Assembly: GCA_009760855.2 (NCBI GenBank)
Contig: WPIO01000033.1
Coordinates: forward strand, 2,146,501-2,210,500
Length of the DNA stretch: 64,000 nucleotides
Source: Cristatella mucedo
Lineage: Eukaryota; Bryozoa; Phylactolaemata; Cristatellidae
Direction: 5' to 3'
Positions 11,041 to 33,134 of this stretch are shown piece after piece (positions within the stretch are counted from its first letter, which is position 1; each line of letters opens with the position of its first letter). The notes beneath the pieces are model-generated. The model saw nothing but the letters and a program-made list of their open reading frames with translations. It was not told where the DNA came from and searched no databases. A program made the position numbers and the translations under genes.

Positions 11041-12569
11041 ATTTACGAGATGCAGCATAGGGTTAGAACGGTCCATGTGAATGCCAACAGCTTGAGTCTC
11101 CGATCTTAGGCTGTTGGGTGCAAGCATTGCGCCAGGAAGGAAAGTGGTCAAGGTATTGCTATATGCTACCAGAGTAGAATTGAAGTTGGTGCGGAAGCTT
11201 TGGGAGATATGATGCAATAACGTTGGTGTATGCAACCAGCCCACTGGGTCTCCTTGGCTTGGCAAATGTGAGGGCAGAATAATTTTTAGCAAGGATTAAA
11301 ATTTACATCGGTGCGACTGCCACTGTTATGCAAGCATGCTTCTTTTCTGGCCTTTTTTCCGGCCTGCGCGCCGAGCGTGCAGTTTGACAGCCAGAGAATC
11401 ATTTGTCGACATTACGACTTTTAATTGACATTGCCCTTGAGCCCGCAAGAGTTGGACTTCACCAACCACTGGACGTGGGCATCCATTGAGTTAGAAAAAC
11501 TTGGCTGTAAATGGAAGTCAGTATGGCTTACTGCGAGTTAATACCAGCCTTTGCCGATTGCAGCGAGCTTTAAGACGGAGAATTAACAGCGGGAGAATGT
11601 AAAAGAATTGGTCCGGGCCATTCCAATCGATTGGCGTGTATTGGAAAAGATTGTATATGCGTAGTGGGTTGAAATTATTGAGTGAGGTAATTGCACTAAA
11701 TGTAAGAGCAATGCAGTTACCCACAACGAGCGTTCGCTGTAGAATTTCTTGGTTGCACAGTAAATAGAGTGTACTGCAGTAAGATATCCAAACTGGAGCT
11801 TCGCGAAACATATTTCTGGGCATTTTGATGCAGATTGTAATGAATTCCAGCATTGGCACCGTCCATTGTTTTCGATTCCTGTACATTGCCTGACAACTGA
11901 CGTGCTAAAAAGCTTGAGACTTAATTTAGTCCCTTTAAAAGCAGTCGATAATTATAGGCAATGAAAAGTGGAGCTTCGCACGGCCAATTTCTGATTGATT
12001 TGCATTGGGTTGTAGTACATTGAGGTATTGGCCCAAGCCATTGCCATCAGTTGCTGTGCATCGCACAAGATTGCACGAGCGAAATGGGTTGAAGTCAGGA
12101 AGGTGTACCTTAAGCACGGCGAACTGTAATACGTGTTCAAAATTGAAGCATTGAGAATCCGATTTCTGAGCATTTTGTGGAGGATTAAGGTGGATTATAG
12201 GCCCAGGCCATGGCAGTTGATTGTAACACATTGCATAAAAGCGACCGAGACGATTGTACTAAAATAATTCCAGTACACAGCAAACGCAAGGCAGAGTAAT
12301 ACGCAATCCAAATTCGAGCTACTGGGGTGCGATTTCAGGTCATTTTGCGGCGGACTGCAACGGGTTGTCGTTGATTTCGCATCGGACTGGGCAATGTAGT
12401 CGGTTGCATTGTGTCGTCTGACAACGCGAGTGCAAAACGGAATGAGATTTTCTGGGTTAACTTTGAACAGAGTTTAGTATCAGCTGCGATCTAGATTTGA
12501 GCTTACGTAGCCGATTTCAGTTGGATATTCGCTAGATTAGAGCAGGTTCCTGTATTTTTCCCTTTCTGT

Positions 12570-12706
12570 TTGATCGCGCCCTAAGAGAACTTAATCACTC
12601 TACAGGCGCTTCACATATGCCGCGATGCTCCAACCCACGACCTCAGCCAGACCTCGATCGGGGCGAGCTTCTTAATCACCGGGTCATACCAACGAGGCGG
12701 TTACGG
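12570..12706 (-). mobile_element. SINE family B copy inside the satellite
   Basis: The minus strand shows a tRNA-like head and the tail 'gcgcctgtagagtgattaag' with its closing arm. It interrupts a satellite monomer, so it is younger than the array. Confidence 0.7.
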
Positions 12707-13084
12707 TGCATTGCTAAATATCACACAAGCACACAGGCTTCACTTTACGTGGGTGCGTATGTAGCGTAGTTCGATTTAACATGCAATATAAATTGGACCT
12801 TCGCGAAACTTATTTCTGGGCACTTTTCGGCGGATTTGAGTGGATCGTGGTATTAGCCTGGGCCGTTGCAGTCGATTGCAGTAGATTTCGTGAAAGCGCA
12901 GGGCGAAATGGCATGAGATATTGTGGCTACACTTAAACAATAGCACAGTACAATGTGCAATCCTAGTTGGAGCTTCGCGAAGCCAATTCGTCATAGATTA
13001 AAGTGGACTGTGGGAGTGGCTAGTGTTGTAATAGCAGAGCTACTGGGGCGGGGCCACAACTGATCAGGAAAGGCCTCACTCAAC

Positions 13085-13335
13085 CTGCGGTTCTAATGCA
13101 GTGTCGTGTATCTCCGTCCGTAACTCCACAAAGCCACAAAGACTGAATGAGGGTTATGCAGGAAAGTTTTGTATATCGCACTCACAGCCTGTGCGGCTTT
13201 CGGTACGCATTCGGTAGCCAACAGACTTCATCTCACGCAACCAAGAGAAAGCGGGAAGCATAGCCGCATCAGGAAAGCAGTTGAGGTAGTGAGTATCATC
13301 GATGTAGCAGCTCAGGACCGCTGGAAATGATGTTC
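13085..13335 (-). mobile_element. Family C retroposon copy
   Basis: This copy matches the ones at 16365, 46795 and 63693. Shared landmarks include 'taactccacaaagccacaaa', 'ttttgtatatcgcactcaca' and 'cggtacgcattcggtagcca'. It is inserted in the satellite array. Orientation is set by the ATTACATT tail, which is clear in other copies. Confidence 0.75.
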
Positions 13336-13650
13336 CATGATCGGCAGCAGGAGATTAGCAGACATAACATGACTGCCAATAAACATGATCTGTTCATCCA
13401 CGATGTGTCTTATCGTTACACTAGTATTTTTGCAGCCCATTTCTTTAAATAAGAGTTGTTGGGCATGTTATAAAGATGGCGTACTCGAAATTCTAACTTC
13501 GCGAAGCCAATTTCCGGTCAATTTTGGCTCAATTAGAGAGGATTGCGGTTCTTTGGTTGCACTCGATTCGCTCGGGAACCTCTGAATCCCAAATGTGCAC
13601 CCGTGCGGTATCTGGCGGAGATTGTGCACTGCAATGCCCCGCGATTACGA

Positions 13651-14219
13651 GCTATGAGCCTGATAGCTGAACGCGATTAGGAACTATAAACTTGGCTGCT
13701 GAATTATAACTGAGAACCGCTTGTGAGATAGCCGCGATAGGTCGAGGCTTATGCGCAGGAAATTTATGATTATATGTGAACAAGGTTATTTATGGCACGA
13801 CCTGGCCATTATATAAGTCACGGGCTTGACCGCAGAAGCTCTCTTGGAGAAGAACGCTCTGCCGCTTGATTCGTGGGCTGAGCGTGCGTGACCTGCTGTA
13901 AGCCTGTAGACGAGTCTGCTATGAGTCGCCTGTCGTATCGGCCGTAATGCGCACGTGGTTTCATTTAATTGATGACACTACCCCTGATCGTTGTTTGAGT
14001 GGGCTGTGACACTCGAAGTGGTAGGCAGTCGGGACGTGCTATTGGCGATTGTTATGACAATGGAGTCGGGGTCACTCAGGTGGGCGAGAGGGGAGAATAG
14101 AGTCGTGCTTCGCCCTGCTCCGTGTGTAGGTGAAATAAACCGGCGGTGTTGCTCGTCGGCTAGCGTTCTGTGCTGTTCGCGACGATAACTCAAGCTACAG
14201 CACATACAGGCTATCGTTT
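13651..14219. other. Stretch with no recognised gene
   Basis: This stretch lies between the satellite and the CpG-dense block. It may contain further very decayed satellite monomers, but I could not align them reliably. No coding exon is supported. Confidence 0.35.
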
Positions 14220-15070
14220 GTAATTTTAATAATACTGCGCCGTTGTTAGCGCCGCGTTCACGACATCGAGCGCCGTGTCATAATCGCAGGCATATTGCGA
14301 GCTTCGGGTCGTGGCACATTGCACGCGTTGCGCCGCTACCCGTACTAGTGAGTGTCGCGTTGTTCTAGCAGCACGGAGGGAGCTGCAATGACGCTCGTAG
14401 CCCGCCCGTAGTCACGTGGGACGTGGAGCATGCTAGACTCGACGGCGCCGCGTAGGCCATCGGGCCAGGACCGCAGGAGTCGCGCGCACTCTATCCGTTT
14501 CGTTTCGAGGACGCGGCCGCGGCCAACCAGCGCGTGCGCCGGTGCATGTGGGCGGGCTCACGTAGCGGCCAGGTGGCGCCGAGCGCCTCCTCGCGGCCAC
14601 CGGAATCGCCGGCGCTCATTCGACGCTAGCTAGCGGTGCGCTCGCTACGAACGAGCGTTCGTCGTTTCGTTGTCAGTAGTCGGCAGGTAGGTGCGCGGCT
14701 GCACGCTTAGCTCACAGCTTCCGACTGCCGTACGCCGGCGCTGCCGTCGGTGAGGGGGAGGGCCAGCGTTGGTAACCTGCGTTGTCCGCCGACTAGATGC
14801 GTTCGGCGGCTGCTGAAGCGTGGCCGGAAATGCGAATTCCGCCGCCGTAGTGGCCGCAGCGGCCTTTTCTGTCGCTGTTTGTTCGGAGATGGGAGTCGGC
14901 GGCGGTTGCGCAGCCGTGCACCGGTGGCCCACGCGATAGCGGGACCCCGCACGGCAGTTACGCACTCGCTCGCTCCCGCCCGCTCATGCTCCGTCGTCCG
15001 CCTTCTCGTATGCGCCGGGAGCACGCTTCGCCTAGCTGCTGCTGTCTCGCCGCCGATTCGCTAGCTGCGT
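14220..15070. promoter_or_regulatory. CpG-dense block, possible CpG island or promoter
   Basis: CG dinucleotides are very frequent here compared with the flanks, and the base composition is clearly GC-rich. Open frames of 65-106 codons exist on both strands, but they are Arg/Ala/Pro/Ser-rich and mutually overlapping, as expected from composition alone. I found no protein family. It could be a transcription start region, perhaps of a distal first exon of the downstream gene, or an unmethylated island. This rests on composition only. Confidence 0.4.
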
Positions 15071-15284
15071 CAAGCTGCGGCTCTGGATTTTCGACTTAAT
15101 AATTACCGTAATAGTAAAACACTGTGCAACATCATAAAAGAGCTACTAAAGCTCTTCCAGGTACTCTATATACAGTACATTCATTGGCTGGAAATGGCCG
15201 TGTCAACTGATCAGCAACAGCTTTCACGATTTCAGCACACGTTACCACATGAAACACAGTTGATATGGACGAAGCCAATGCTGT

Positions 15285-15412
15285 GAGCTGTTTTGTGAGG
15301 AGTGTGTGGATTTTTAGCTTCCTTTTAAATGCCTTCTAGCCTGTGGATATCATGACGTCAGTTGGTAGTGAGTTGTAGGTTTTAGGGGCACGGGAACTGA
15401 ATAATAATGTCT
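15285..15412 (-). mobile_element. LINE C-terminal/3' fragment (minus)
   Basis: The minus strand resembles the region of the LINE that encodes the 'KAWNSLP...' and 'LKTHLF' blocks (read here as 'agcttccttttaaatgcc' on the plus strand). It is short and diverged. A degenerate copy of the shared hairpin tail follows at about 15405-15465. Confidence 0.45.
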
Positions 15413-15774
15413 TTTGTATAACACCGTGAGAGAACTTATTCGTTATTCAGGGCTTTACAAATTGCTGAAAGGGAAGCAATAACCAATAGTTTACCATCAG
15501 CAAGGTATCCAGTCTATGCAAGCATGCTAAAGCACAGTTATGCTGAGACAATTATGCGAAAGAATAAAAAAGTCTCACCACTGCTGGTTAGTTGGACTCA
15601 GCTACTAACAACACTCTAATCAATCTTGCACACGTAGGCAAAGCACGCAGAAAAAAAGACACGCCTCACAAAAGCATTTAATCGCTACCCTTAGTCAGGC
15701 CGGGCTCAGTTGTATTACCCAAAACCACATAAAAGCACAATTTACTTGGACTGAGCAATGGCAGTGAGCAACAG

Positions 15775-16085
15775 GTAGGTTTTCGGCTTCTTTTGGAATG
15801 CTGTCAAATCAGAAGATGAGTTGTCGGTCGAGCCGTGATGGCACACTAGGTAAGACGGTTGCTTTCATGACCTCGGTCCCGTGGTCATGGGTTCGATTCC
15901 TGTGGTGGACGATCCTTTATCGCCACTGCAAGCGGTGGTGATAGCCGTAAAGGCTCTTCTGTCGCTAAACAAAAAGAGGCTGTTTAAGCAGCTAGGATTT
16001 TTTTTTTAGTAAGCTCCAAGCTTTAGGAACATAGTAACTGAATATACTGTCTCAGAGGGATTTAAAGTTAGTAGAGAGCACAAGC
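15775..16085 (-). mobile_element. LINE fragment split by SINE family A
   Basis: The plus strand has a LINE 3' segment ('cggcttcttttggaatgctg') up to about 15828 and resumes at about 16008 ('agctccaagctttaggaaca'). These two pieces are adjacent in other minus-strand copies, for example at 52355-52460. A SINE family A copy fills the gap, so the SINE landed in an existing LINE fragment. Confidence 0.6.
15829..16006 (+). mobile_element. SINE family A copy
   Basis: A tRNA-derived SINE. The head 'gccgtgatggcacactaggt' contains an A-box-like 'TGGCacactaGG', followed by a B box 'GGTTCGATTCC' about 50 bp later. The body carries 'cgccactgcaagcggtggtg' and 'aaggctcttctgtcgct'. The end is 'agaggctgtttaagcagcta' then a T-rich end. 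It is among the best preserved copies in the window. Confidence 0.85.
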
Positions 16086-16289
16086 AAGAGAGGTGGGGCC
16101 GAGTTTTGCACAAGCTGTAAGCCCGTCATTGCTCGGGCAGGATGTAGACAAGATGTGAACGGCTGCCGGTCTCGGTCTCGGGGAGCACTGACAGTAGGAG
16201 TTACCTCAGGTTTCTGTCCTAGGCAGGCTTCCTTTCACTATCTTTGCTCTCCCTCTGGACGATTCCATTGCCGAACACAATCTTGGCTT

Positions 16290-16990
16290 TTTTCCTTTGC
16301 CGATGACACCGAGCTCTCTAGATATTTTTTTACCCTTCTATGCCTTGCTCCTAATCTGTTGCGTGAGATGAAGTCTGTTGGCTACCGAGTGCGTACCGAA
16401 AGCTGCTTAGGCTGTGAGTGCGCTATACAAAGCTCTCCTGACTCTCAAAAAACTGAAAACTCACATAGTTTTCATTGCTCTGTGGAGTTACAGACGGAGA
16501 TACATTACATTGCATTACATAATCTGACTCTCTTAGTTCCCTTGCTGCCTGCATTGGCGATATTACTGTTTGTTTGGGTGGCTACTAACTTACTGAAGCT
16601 TAGCGATGATGAGACCAATTTAATAGTTATGGGTAACCTAGTGTCACCCGAAAGTTGGAGTACCTAACCGTACGATTCGTTAAGCTAGCTTCACTCAAAT
16701 GACGTCGGCCTGTAATCTAGGCATACTATTCCAAAACGACTAGTCATTAGGTGAGCACATTTCCTCCACTGTCAAGTTGGCCCACTTTTAGCTTAGGAAC
16801 TTTGCCAAAATCAGAGCCTGCTCAGATAAGAATACGATTACCAAACTTGTTCATGTGTTGGTGACTTCCTACCTAGATTATTGCAGTTATTTAGGACTTC
16901 CGGCCTGTTCCCATAATCGGTTGCAACAGGTGCAAAACAGAAGCTCGTGTGGTCTGTCATCAACTGCACAGCTCGCACAGCACACGACTT
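16290..16990 (+). pseudogene. CR1/L2-like LINE body, interrupted by family C
   Basis: An 'FADDTELSRYF' block at about 16298-16330 is the catalytic YXDD-type motif of LINE reverse transcriptase (FADD variant). The next LINE block, 'VATNLLKLSDDETNLIVMGN', resumes at about 16578. Family C sequence fills the gap between them. Later frames show blocks equivalent to the '[18 protein letters not shown]' region. The copy is frameshifted and dead. Confidence 0.75.
16365..16535 (+). mobile_element. Family C retroposon copy nested in LINE
   Basis: This copy begins near 'gatgaagtctgttggctacc' and runs through 'gctgtgagtgcgctatacaa' and 'gtggagttacagacggagat' to a tail of ATTACATT-type repeats at about 16500-16525. 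The terminal repeat gives the 5'-to-3' direction. It is inserted between two consecutive LINE reverse-transcriptase blocks. Confidence 0.75.
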
Positions 16991-17007
16991 TTTTCTGAGC
17001 TATTTCA

Positions 17008-17160
17008 ATGCAACGGTTAAGGTGCTACATTGATCATGGTCAAGGCTAATGTATTTTATGACCAAGGTCATGCTCGAGCATCGTGGCATAGTGAAGCACC
17101 TGAATAGAGATGAAGTTCTCTTGGGGCACTATACAAGTGAGTTAGATTTATTTATTTTAT
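17008..17160 (+). mobile_element. SINE family B copy
   Basis: The tRNA-like head has 'caacggttaaggtgc' and a B-box-like region. Then comes the tail 'agcacctgaatagagatgaa' with its closing arm and 'atacaagtgagttaga'. It sits between LINE fragments at 16290-16990 and 17160-17595. Confidence 0.65.
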
Positions 17161-17595
17161 TTGACCTTCACTGGCTTCTATGAAAAATCGAATCTAACTT
17201 GTGATCCTCAGTCTGGTCCATAGGTCTGTTCACTCACTCACTTGCACCAGCATCTTTTCGTGGTCAACCCTTCAGCTCGTATGCATCAAAAGTCGTCAAC
17301 TTCTTTCCGGCTCTGGTCATTATCTGCAATGACTTTGCATCATCTAAGTCTCATCTAAAGACCTATCTGTTCCGGTCAGCTTTCCCTTCGTCCGAGTGAA
17401 CTTGTCTGTATTTTATTCCAGTAAGCTTTGCCTGTCTTCTTTTTTGCTTTAGCGTGCTGAGCTATGAATCATACTTCTTTTTTGCAGTTGCATGCATGAT
17501 ACCGTGCATGTAACTAATCCATCGTTATCGATTCTCATGCATTGAGTTATAAAGTGCCTGGAGAGTGCTTAAGCTCTCTTAGTGTGCTATAGAGC
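17160..17595 (+). pseudogene. LINE C-terminal region and tail
   Basis: A degenerate frame retains 'DLHW', 'SLAPASF', 'FSSYASK' and 'SHLKTYLFRSAF' blocks of the LINE C-terminus. A diverged tail hairpin 'aaagtgcctggagagtgctt' follows and ends at about 17595. It is continuous in content with the LINE body at 16290-16990, interrupted by the SINE family B copy. Confidence 0.7.
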
Positions 17596-17760
17596 TGTGA
17601 TGGCACACTAGGTAAGGCGGTTGCTTTCACGACCTCGGTCCCGAGGTCATGGGTTCGATTCCTGCGGTGGGTGATTCTTTATCGCCACTGCAAGCGGTGG
17701 TGATAGCCGTAAAGGCTCTTCTGTCGCTATACAAAAGAGGCTGTTTAATCAGCTAGCTAT
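17596..17760 (+). mobile_element. SINE family A copy
   Basis: Typical family A copy with A box 'tggcacactagg', B box 'GGTTCGATTCC', 'cgccactgcaagcggtgg' core and 'aaaagaggctgtttaatcag' end. It is inserted at the very end of a LINE tail. Confidence 0.88.
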
Positions 17761-17789
17761 ACAAACGATGCATTATTATTACTGTTACC

Positions 17790-18521
17790 CATATTAGCTC
17801 AACAGTCAACTCTGCCTACTTTCAGCTACATAGCATTGCTAAAATTCGGGCTTGTTTACACAGGGATACCACATCTAAGTTGGTCCACGCATTTGTAACA
17901 TCCCGTCTCGACTTGTGTAACTCACTGCTTGCTGGTCTACCGGCCTTTGCAATCAGGTGCTTACAGCTTGTGCAAAACTCTTGCAGCTAGACTTGTCTGT
18001 CGTGAGCGCAATTGCCACATCACACCACTTCTCACCGACCTGCACTGCTCCCAGTCAAGCAATGGGTCGACTTCAAGGTTTTGTCACTCACTTTTAGGTC
18101 TCTTCATTCTTTGGCTCCAGTCTACCAATTAGATCTACTCCCCCACCAGGCTAAGCATCGTACCAACCGCTTTTCAGAATCTGTTGACCTACAAATCTCA
18201 CATCCTTTGGAGACCGTGCATTTAGTTCGTATGCTCCCAAAGCTTGGAACTCACTCCTGTCTTTCGTCACGACATCTCCTTACTTTACCACATTTAATAA
18301 GAAGTAAAAACGCATTTATTTATCACACTGTGTAGTGGGTCCATATGATTCATCCTTTATGTGCTTATGCGTGCTAACCCTGTGCATGTCACCCCTAACC
18401 ATGCTATTCTTGTTGTTTATTGAGCATGCTTTCACTAACCATTTAATCGTACTTCCTTTGCAGCAAATGTAAAGTGCATAGAAAGAGATTGAGTTTTCTG
18501 AGGGTGTATCAAATCTACTAC

Positions 18522-18554
<33 letters not shown>

Positions 18555-18560
18555 TCTTAT
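17790..18560 (+). pseudogene. CR1/L2-like LINE 3' half with tail
   Basis: This copy has the blocks 'SAYFQLHSIAKIRACLHRDT', '[20 protein letters not shown]', '[19 protein letters not shown]' and '[16 protein letters not shown]' in order, with frameshifts. It ends in the conserved tail hairpin at about 18470-18515 and a (TTA)n run to about 18555. It is 5'-truncated, as is usual for target-primed insertion. Confidence 0.85.
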
Positions 18561-18599
18561 CTGTTCTGTTCTTCTTGTCTCTTTTGTTCTTGTATTGCT

Positions 18600-18760
18600 T
18601 GTTTGGTTTAAGCGTGGGACCCTGCATGTCATCATACCTGTATTGTTGCTTCGTTTGCAGGGAGTTGTAAAGCACCTGGATATAAATTTGTCTCTGTTAT
18701 GTTGCTATACAAACCACTTATCATTTTTATTAGTGTTATTGTTATTACTCTTATTTAACT
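18600..18760 (+). mobile_element. LINE 3' end fragment
   Basis: A second, more diverged LINE end directly follows the previous copy. It has a 'gttgtaaagcacctggatat' arm, a closing arm and an ATT-rich tail. Confidence 0.6.
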
Positions 18761-18996
18761 AACAACACTCGAAACAACAGACAGGGGTAATCTTCTCTGG
18801 TAGAATGACTGTGTAAGATACATGTATAAATAGCTGAATGTACTCAGGCTATGTTTGCATAGCATTAAATGAACTCCTAGTTAAAGTCTACCAGATCTTC
18901 GATCACTAATATCATAGTAGAGAGTCTTTTTAAGACTCAGCCTATTGTGAGCAGCGTAGAGCCACGATGTGTTATGGGTGTGTGTGTATGCATGTA

Positions 18997-19151
<155 letters not shown>

Positions 19152-19384
19152 GCGTGGATGGATATGTAGGTGGGTGTGACTGGGTTGGGTGGGTGGGTGT
19201 GGCAGTGCACATGCTGGGCAGGGAATTCATGATCCGGTGGCCATTCGAGAAGCATCCCGGTAGTCATTCAACAGTCATTCAAGCACTCTTTGAAGTAAGA
19301 TATAGCCAAGAGATCTACGTTAGGTCCACTTGTTTCACAATTTATACTCTCCTTTTTGCTGGTATCATCACCAAGCACTAACTA

Positions 19385-20560
19385 GGCTTCATTGTTATGC
19401 TGGTGACACACAGCTGTACACGTGCTTTGAGCCTGCCTTCCAGCACCTCAAACTCTTTCCACTGCCTTGCTGCATGTTGAGAGCTGACATTCGTGCATGG
19501 ATGGCAGCAAACTTTTTAAAATTGAATGATGATTCAACCAACTTATAAGTGCTGGTCAAACCAAGTGTTAGTCAAAAATAGAAACCTAGCCTGCATAATT
19601 CGTTCGTCCAGCTTATCTTCAGTAACATATATACACAATATGGGTGTGCTGTTCCTTTGTTACCTTTCTTTAAATGACCATATTAGCCCCACAGACAAGT
19701 CGGCCTACTTTAAGCTATTCAGCATAGCAAAACCTCTGGCCTGCTTAGATAGTGATACCACATCCAAGTTGATCCATACATTTGTGACATTCAATCTCGA
19801 CTTCTGTAACTCTCTACCCCAAAACTCCGAGCTGGTTTGGTCAAGCGGTTAAGGTGCTCGGCCCGACCAAGGTCTGACTGAAGTCGTGGGCTCGAGCCCC
19901 GAGGCATATGTAAAGCGCCTGAATAGAGATTAAGTTCTCTTGGGGTGCTATATAAATGAATTATATTTAAATGAATTATATTTAAAAGTCCTCTGGCCTG
20001 TGGAATAAGTCAGTTGGTGCAGAATTATCCAGCTAGGATGGCCTTTCGTGAACGTTGCTGTTGCTGCATTACACCACTTCTCAGCAACCTGCGACAGACC
20101 TCCATCAAGCAGTATATGCATGGCATGGCTTTCTCTCTCACTTTTAGGACCCTTCATTCTCCTACTTCAGGCCTACTTATCCGAGCTACTTCCCATTCAG
20201 GCTAGGTATCAAACCACCTGCTCTTCTGACTCAAGTCACTTAGCTGTGCATCGAACCAACCTCAAATCTTTGGATACCGTCCTTTTAGTTTTGTATGTTC
20301 TTGAAGCTTGGAGATCACTCTCGAATTACTTAACGACCTGCCTTGATGACATTTAAAAAGAAGCTAAATAACGCATGTGTTCCTCATAGTAATTGCTGGG
20401 TCTGTGTGAATTGTCGTTTGTGTGCTTTTGCGTGCTGACAGTGTGCATGTTATCACTAACCAACTGAAAGTGTCTAGAAAAGGATATACTTCTCTAAGGT
20501 TGCTCTGCAGATGACTTATCATTATTATCATTAGTGTTATTATTTTATTATTTCACCAGA
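19385..20560 (+). pseudogene. CR1/L2-like LINE 3' half split by SINE family B
   Basis: The LINE blocks 'AGDTQLY', 'DIRAWMAANFLKLNDD', 'MGVLFLCYLSLNDHIS' and 'TFVTFNLDFCNSLPQ' run to about 19825. A SINE family B copy intervenes, and the LINE resumes at about 19985 through its C-terminus to an ATT-rich tail at about 20555. Multiple frameshifts and stops make it a dead copy. Confidence 0.78.
19826..19980 (+). mobile_element. SINE family B copy nested in LINE
   Basis: This well-preserved copy has an A-box-like 'TGGTCAAGCGGTTAAGG', a B-box-like 'GGGCTCGAGCCCC', then the tail 'aaagcgcctgaatagagatt' with closing arm and a repeated 'aatgaattatattta' end. It splits a LINE copy. Confidence 0.82.
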
Positions 20561-20792
20561 TTTTCTAAGGGATGAGTGACTCAAAACTAACGTTAAGAAC
20601 CATTTTTTTAATCCAAAATGTAGCTGTGGCCTCAGTACCCGAGCCTTGGTGATTCGTCATGGTAAGTCAGAGGTAGCTGTTTTGGAAAGTCCCTACTCCA
20701 AGAGTAGGGCATGGCAAGAGGAGGAGCAACCTGTGCCTCTCTCCAAGCTGCTTACTATCAGCACACTTCTTTCTCTACACAGTGCTCTGCTC

Positions 20793-31928
<11,136 letters not shown>

Positions 31929-32337
31929 TGTGCTGCCTCCGCTAGCCCACTTCTGCAACTCATGGGTTCGAGGCTCTGTTGATGGCTTCCGTCATGCACT
32001 GCTATTGTGGGCACCAAATAAGCATTCAGCAGGATATGGATTTTTTATAACTCAACACGAGATCTGTTTGCTCATTGCTAGCAGAAAGACCTGTGGCCTT
32101 GTAAATCACTGGATTTTGCTCTGGTACTGTATTTTTTATACAGCTACCCGATAATCTCTTACAATTGTAGCTTTGTAATGTAACATGTCGAAAGACCATC
32201 AATTCCTATCAGAGAGACACCCTAGTATGTGACTGATTGGCTTGTGTGATGTTTCTAACAGTGTGTTATACCTGCAAATCGTTTGCAATCATTGCTTTGG
32301 TTTTAACATAGCAAAGCAGTGTCAAAACAGATTTGCA

Positions 32338-32343
32338 AATAAA
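32338..32343 (+). terminator. Candidate KYNU poly(A) signal
   Basis: AATAAA hexamer downstream of the KYNU stop codon. It is the clearest one I saw before the next repeat block. Cleavage site not determined. Confidence 0.45.
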
Positions 32344-32639
32344 TCTATCTTGCCGCCTGCAGACCTTGCTTCGTGTTATCACCAGCTTCGTTTTTACCGT
32401 GGGTCCAACGAATTGCTATCGATGCCAACAAGTGACTTTAGCATGCTCAAACTGAGACTATTTTAGGGAACATTTCCCTTCGATAGCTTGCTCTTTGCTG
32501 TGGGCATGCTTACAATGGATTCGTGGCACTTTTAGCCAGGCAAACTCGACTGGCAGCATGGCTTGCCTCTGCCTGAAGGGCTGCTGAATGGTGATACTAT
32601 TGTCATGGTTTTGGCTTTGCACGAAGCTATCGTCGTCCT

Positions 32640-32832
32640 CTACTGTTAGCCACTGCATGCTGATCCTGTGCATGTCACCCCTAACCATGTTATTCTTGTT
32701 GTTTATTGAGCATACTACCACTAACCATTCGATCGTGCTCCATTTGTGGCAAATTTAAAAAGGCCTAGAAAGAGATTGACTTCTCGGAGGGTGCTATATC
32801 ATATGAATTATTATTATTATTGTTATTACTGG
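32640..32832 (+). mobile_element. LINE 3' end fragment
   Basis: LINE non-coding 3' region ('gcatgtcacccctaaccatg', 'cactaaccattcgatcgtgc'), then the tail arm 'aaggcctagaaagagattga', closing arm and (TTA/TTG)n tail. It closely parallels 47160-47395 and 59180-59400. Confidence 0.85.
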
Positions 32833-33134
32833 GACATCAAGGAGAACCTTCTACACGAACGAATTGGTGAGGTTGCCATAACTGGATTCTCGCGACAATG
32901 GAATCTTACCAACCTGAGCACGATGCCTTTCACGTGACGTCCTGGCGTGAAATCTGAGGTTTATTTTGATGCCACCAGCCTGAATATAAAGTAGATGTAC
33001 ATGGTGATGGGTGCATGCACATTACCCATCCACCGTTTCTGTGACTACTTAATTTAACCCAAGCCGGTATATTATACTTTCATTAGAGCATAATTTAAGG
33101 TGTGCATTTAGCTCAAGCAGCTCAAATAGAACTT

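Larger units (their letters stand above)
11560..13650 (+). repeat. Degenerate satellite array, about 175-bp monomer
   Basis: A landmark of the type 'gagcttcgcgaagccaattt' followed by 'ctgggcattttg' recurs near 11797, 11972, 12146, 12317, 12505, 12798, 12973 and 13495. Undisturbed spacings are close to 175 bp. A second landmark, 'ggccattgcagtcgattgca', recurs about 70 bp later in several monomers. Monomers are strongly diverged, so this is an old array. A SINE family B copy at about 12570-12705 and a family C copy at about 13085-13335 were inserted into it and account for the two irregular spacings. Confidence 0.7.
31929..33134 (+). other. KYNU 3'UTR and downstream intergenic DNA
   Basis: Sequence after the KYNU TAG. 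A canonical AATAAA hexamer at 32338-32343, about 410 bp past the stop, is a plausible poly(A) signal. A LINE 3' end follows at about 32640-32830. No other gene is seen. Confidence 0.5.

Noticed and set aside
14430-15064. Several Arg/Ala-rich open frames on both strands
   Set aside because: They overlap each other in the CpG-dense block and have only compositional bias, with no domain.
17590-17690. Possible tRNA gene (A and B boxes)
   Set aside because: The boxes belong to the head of SINE family A, which is repeated many times with the same body and tail. No complete cloverleaf with an acceptor stem was seen.
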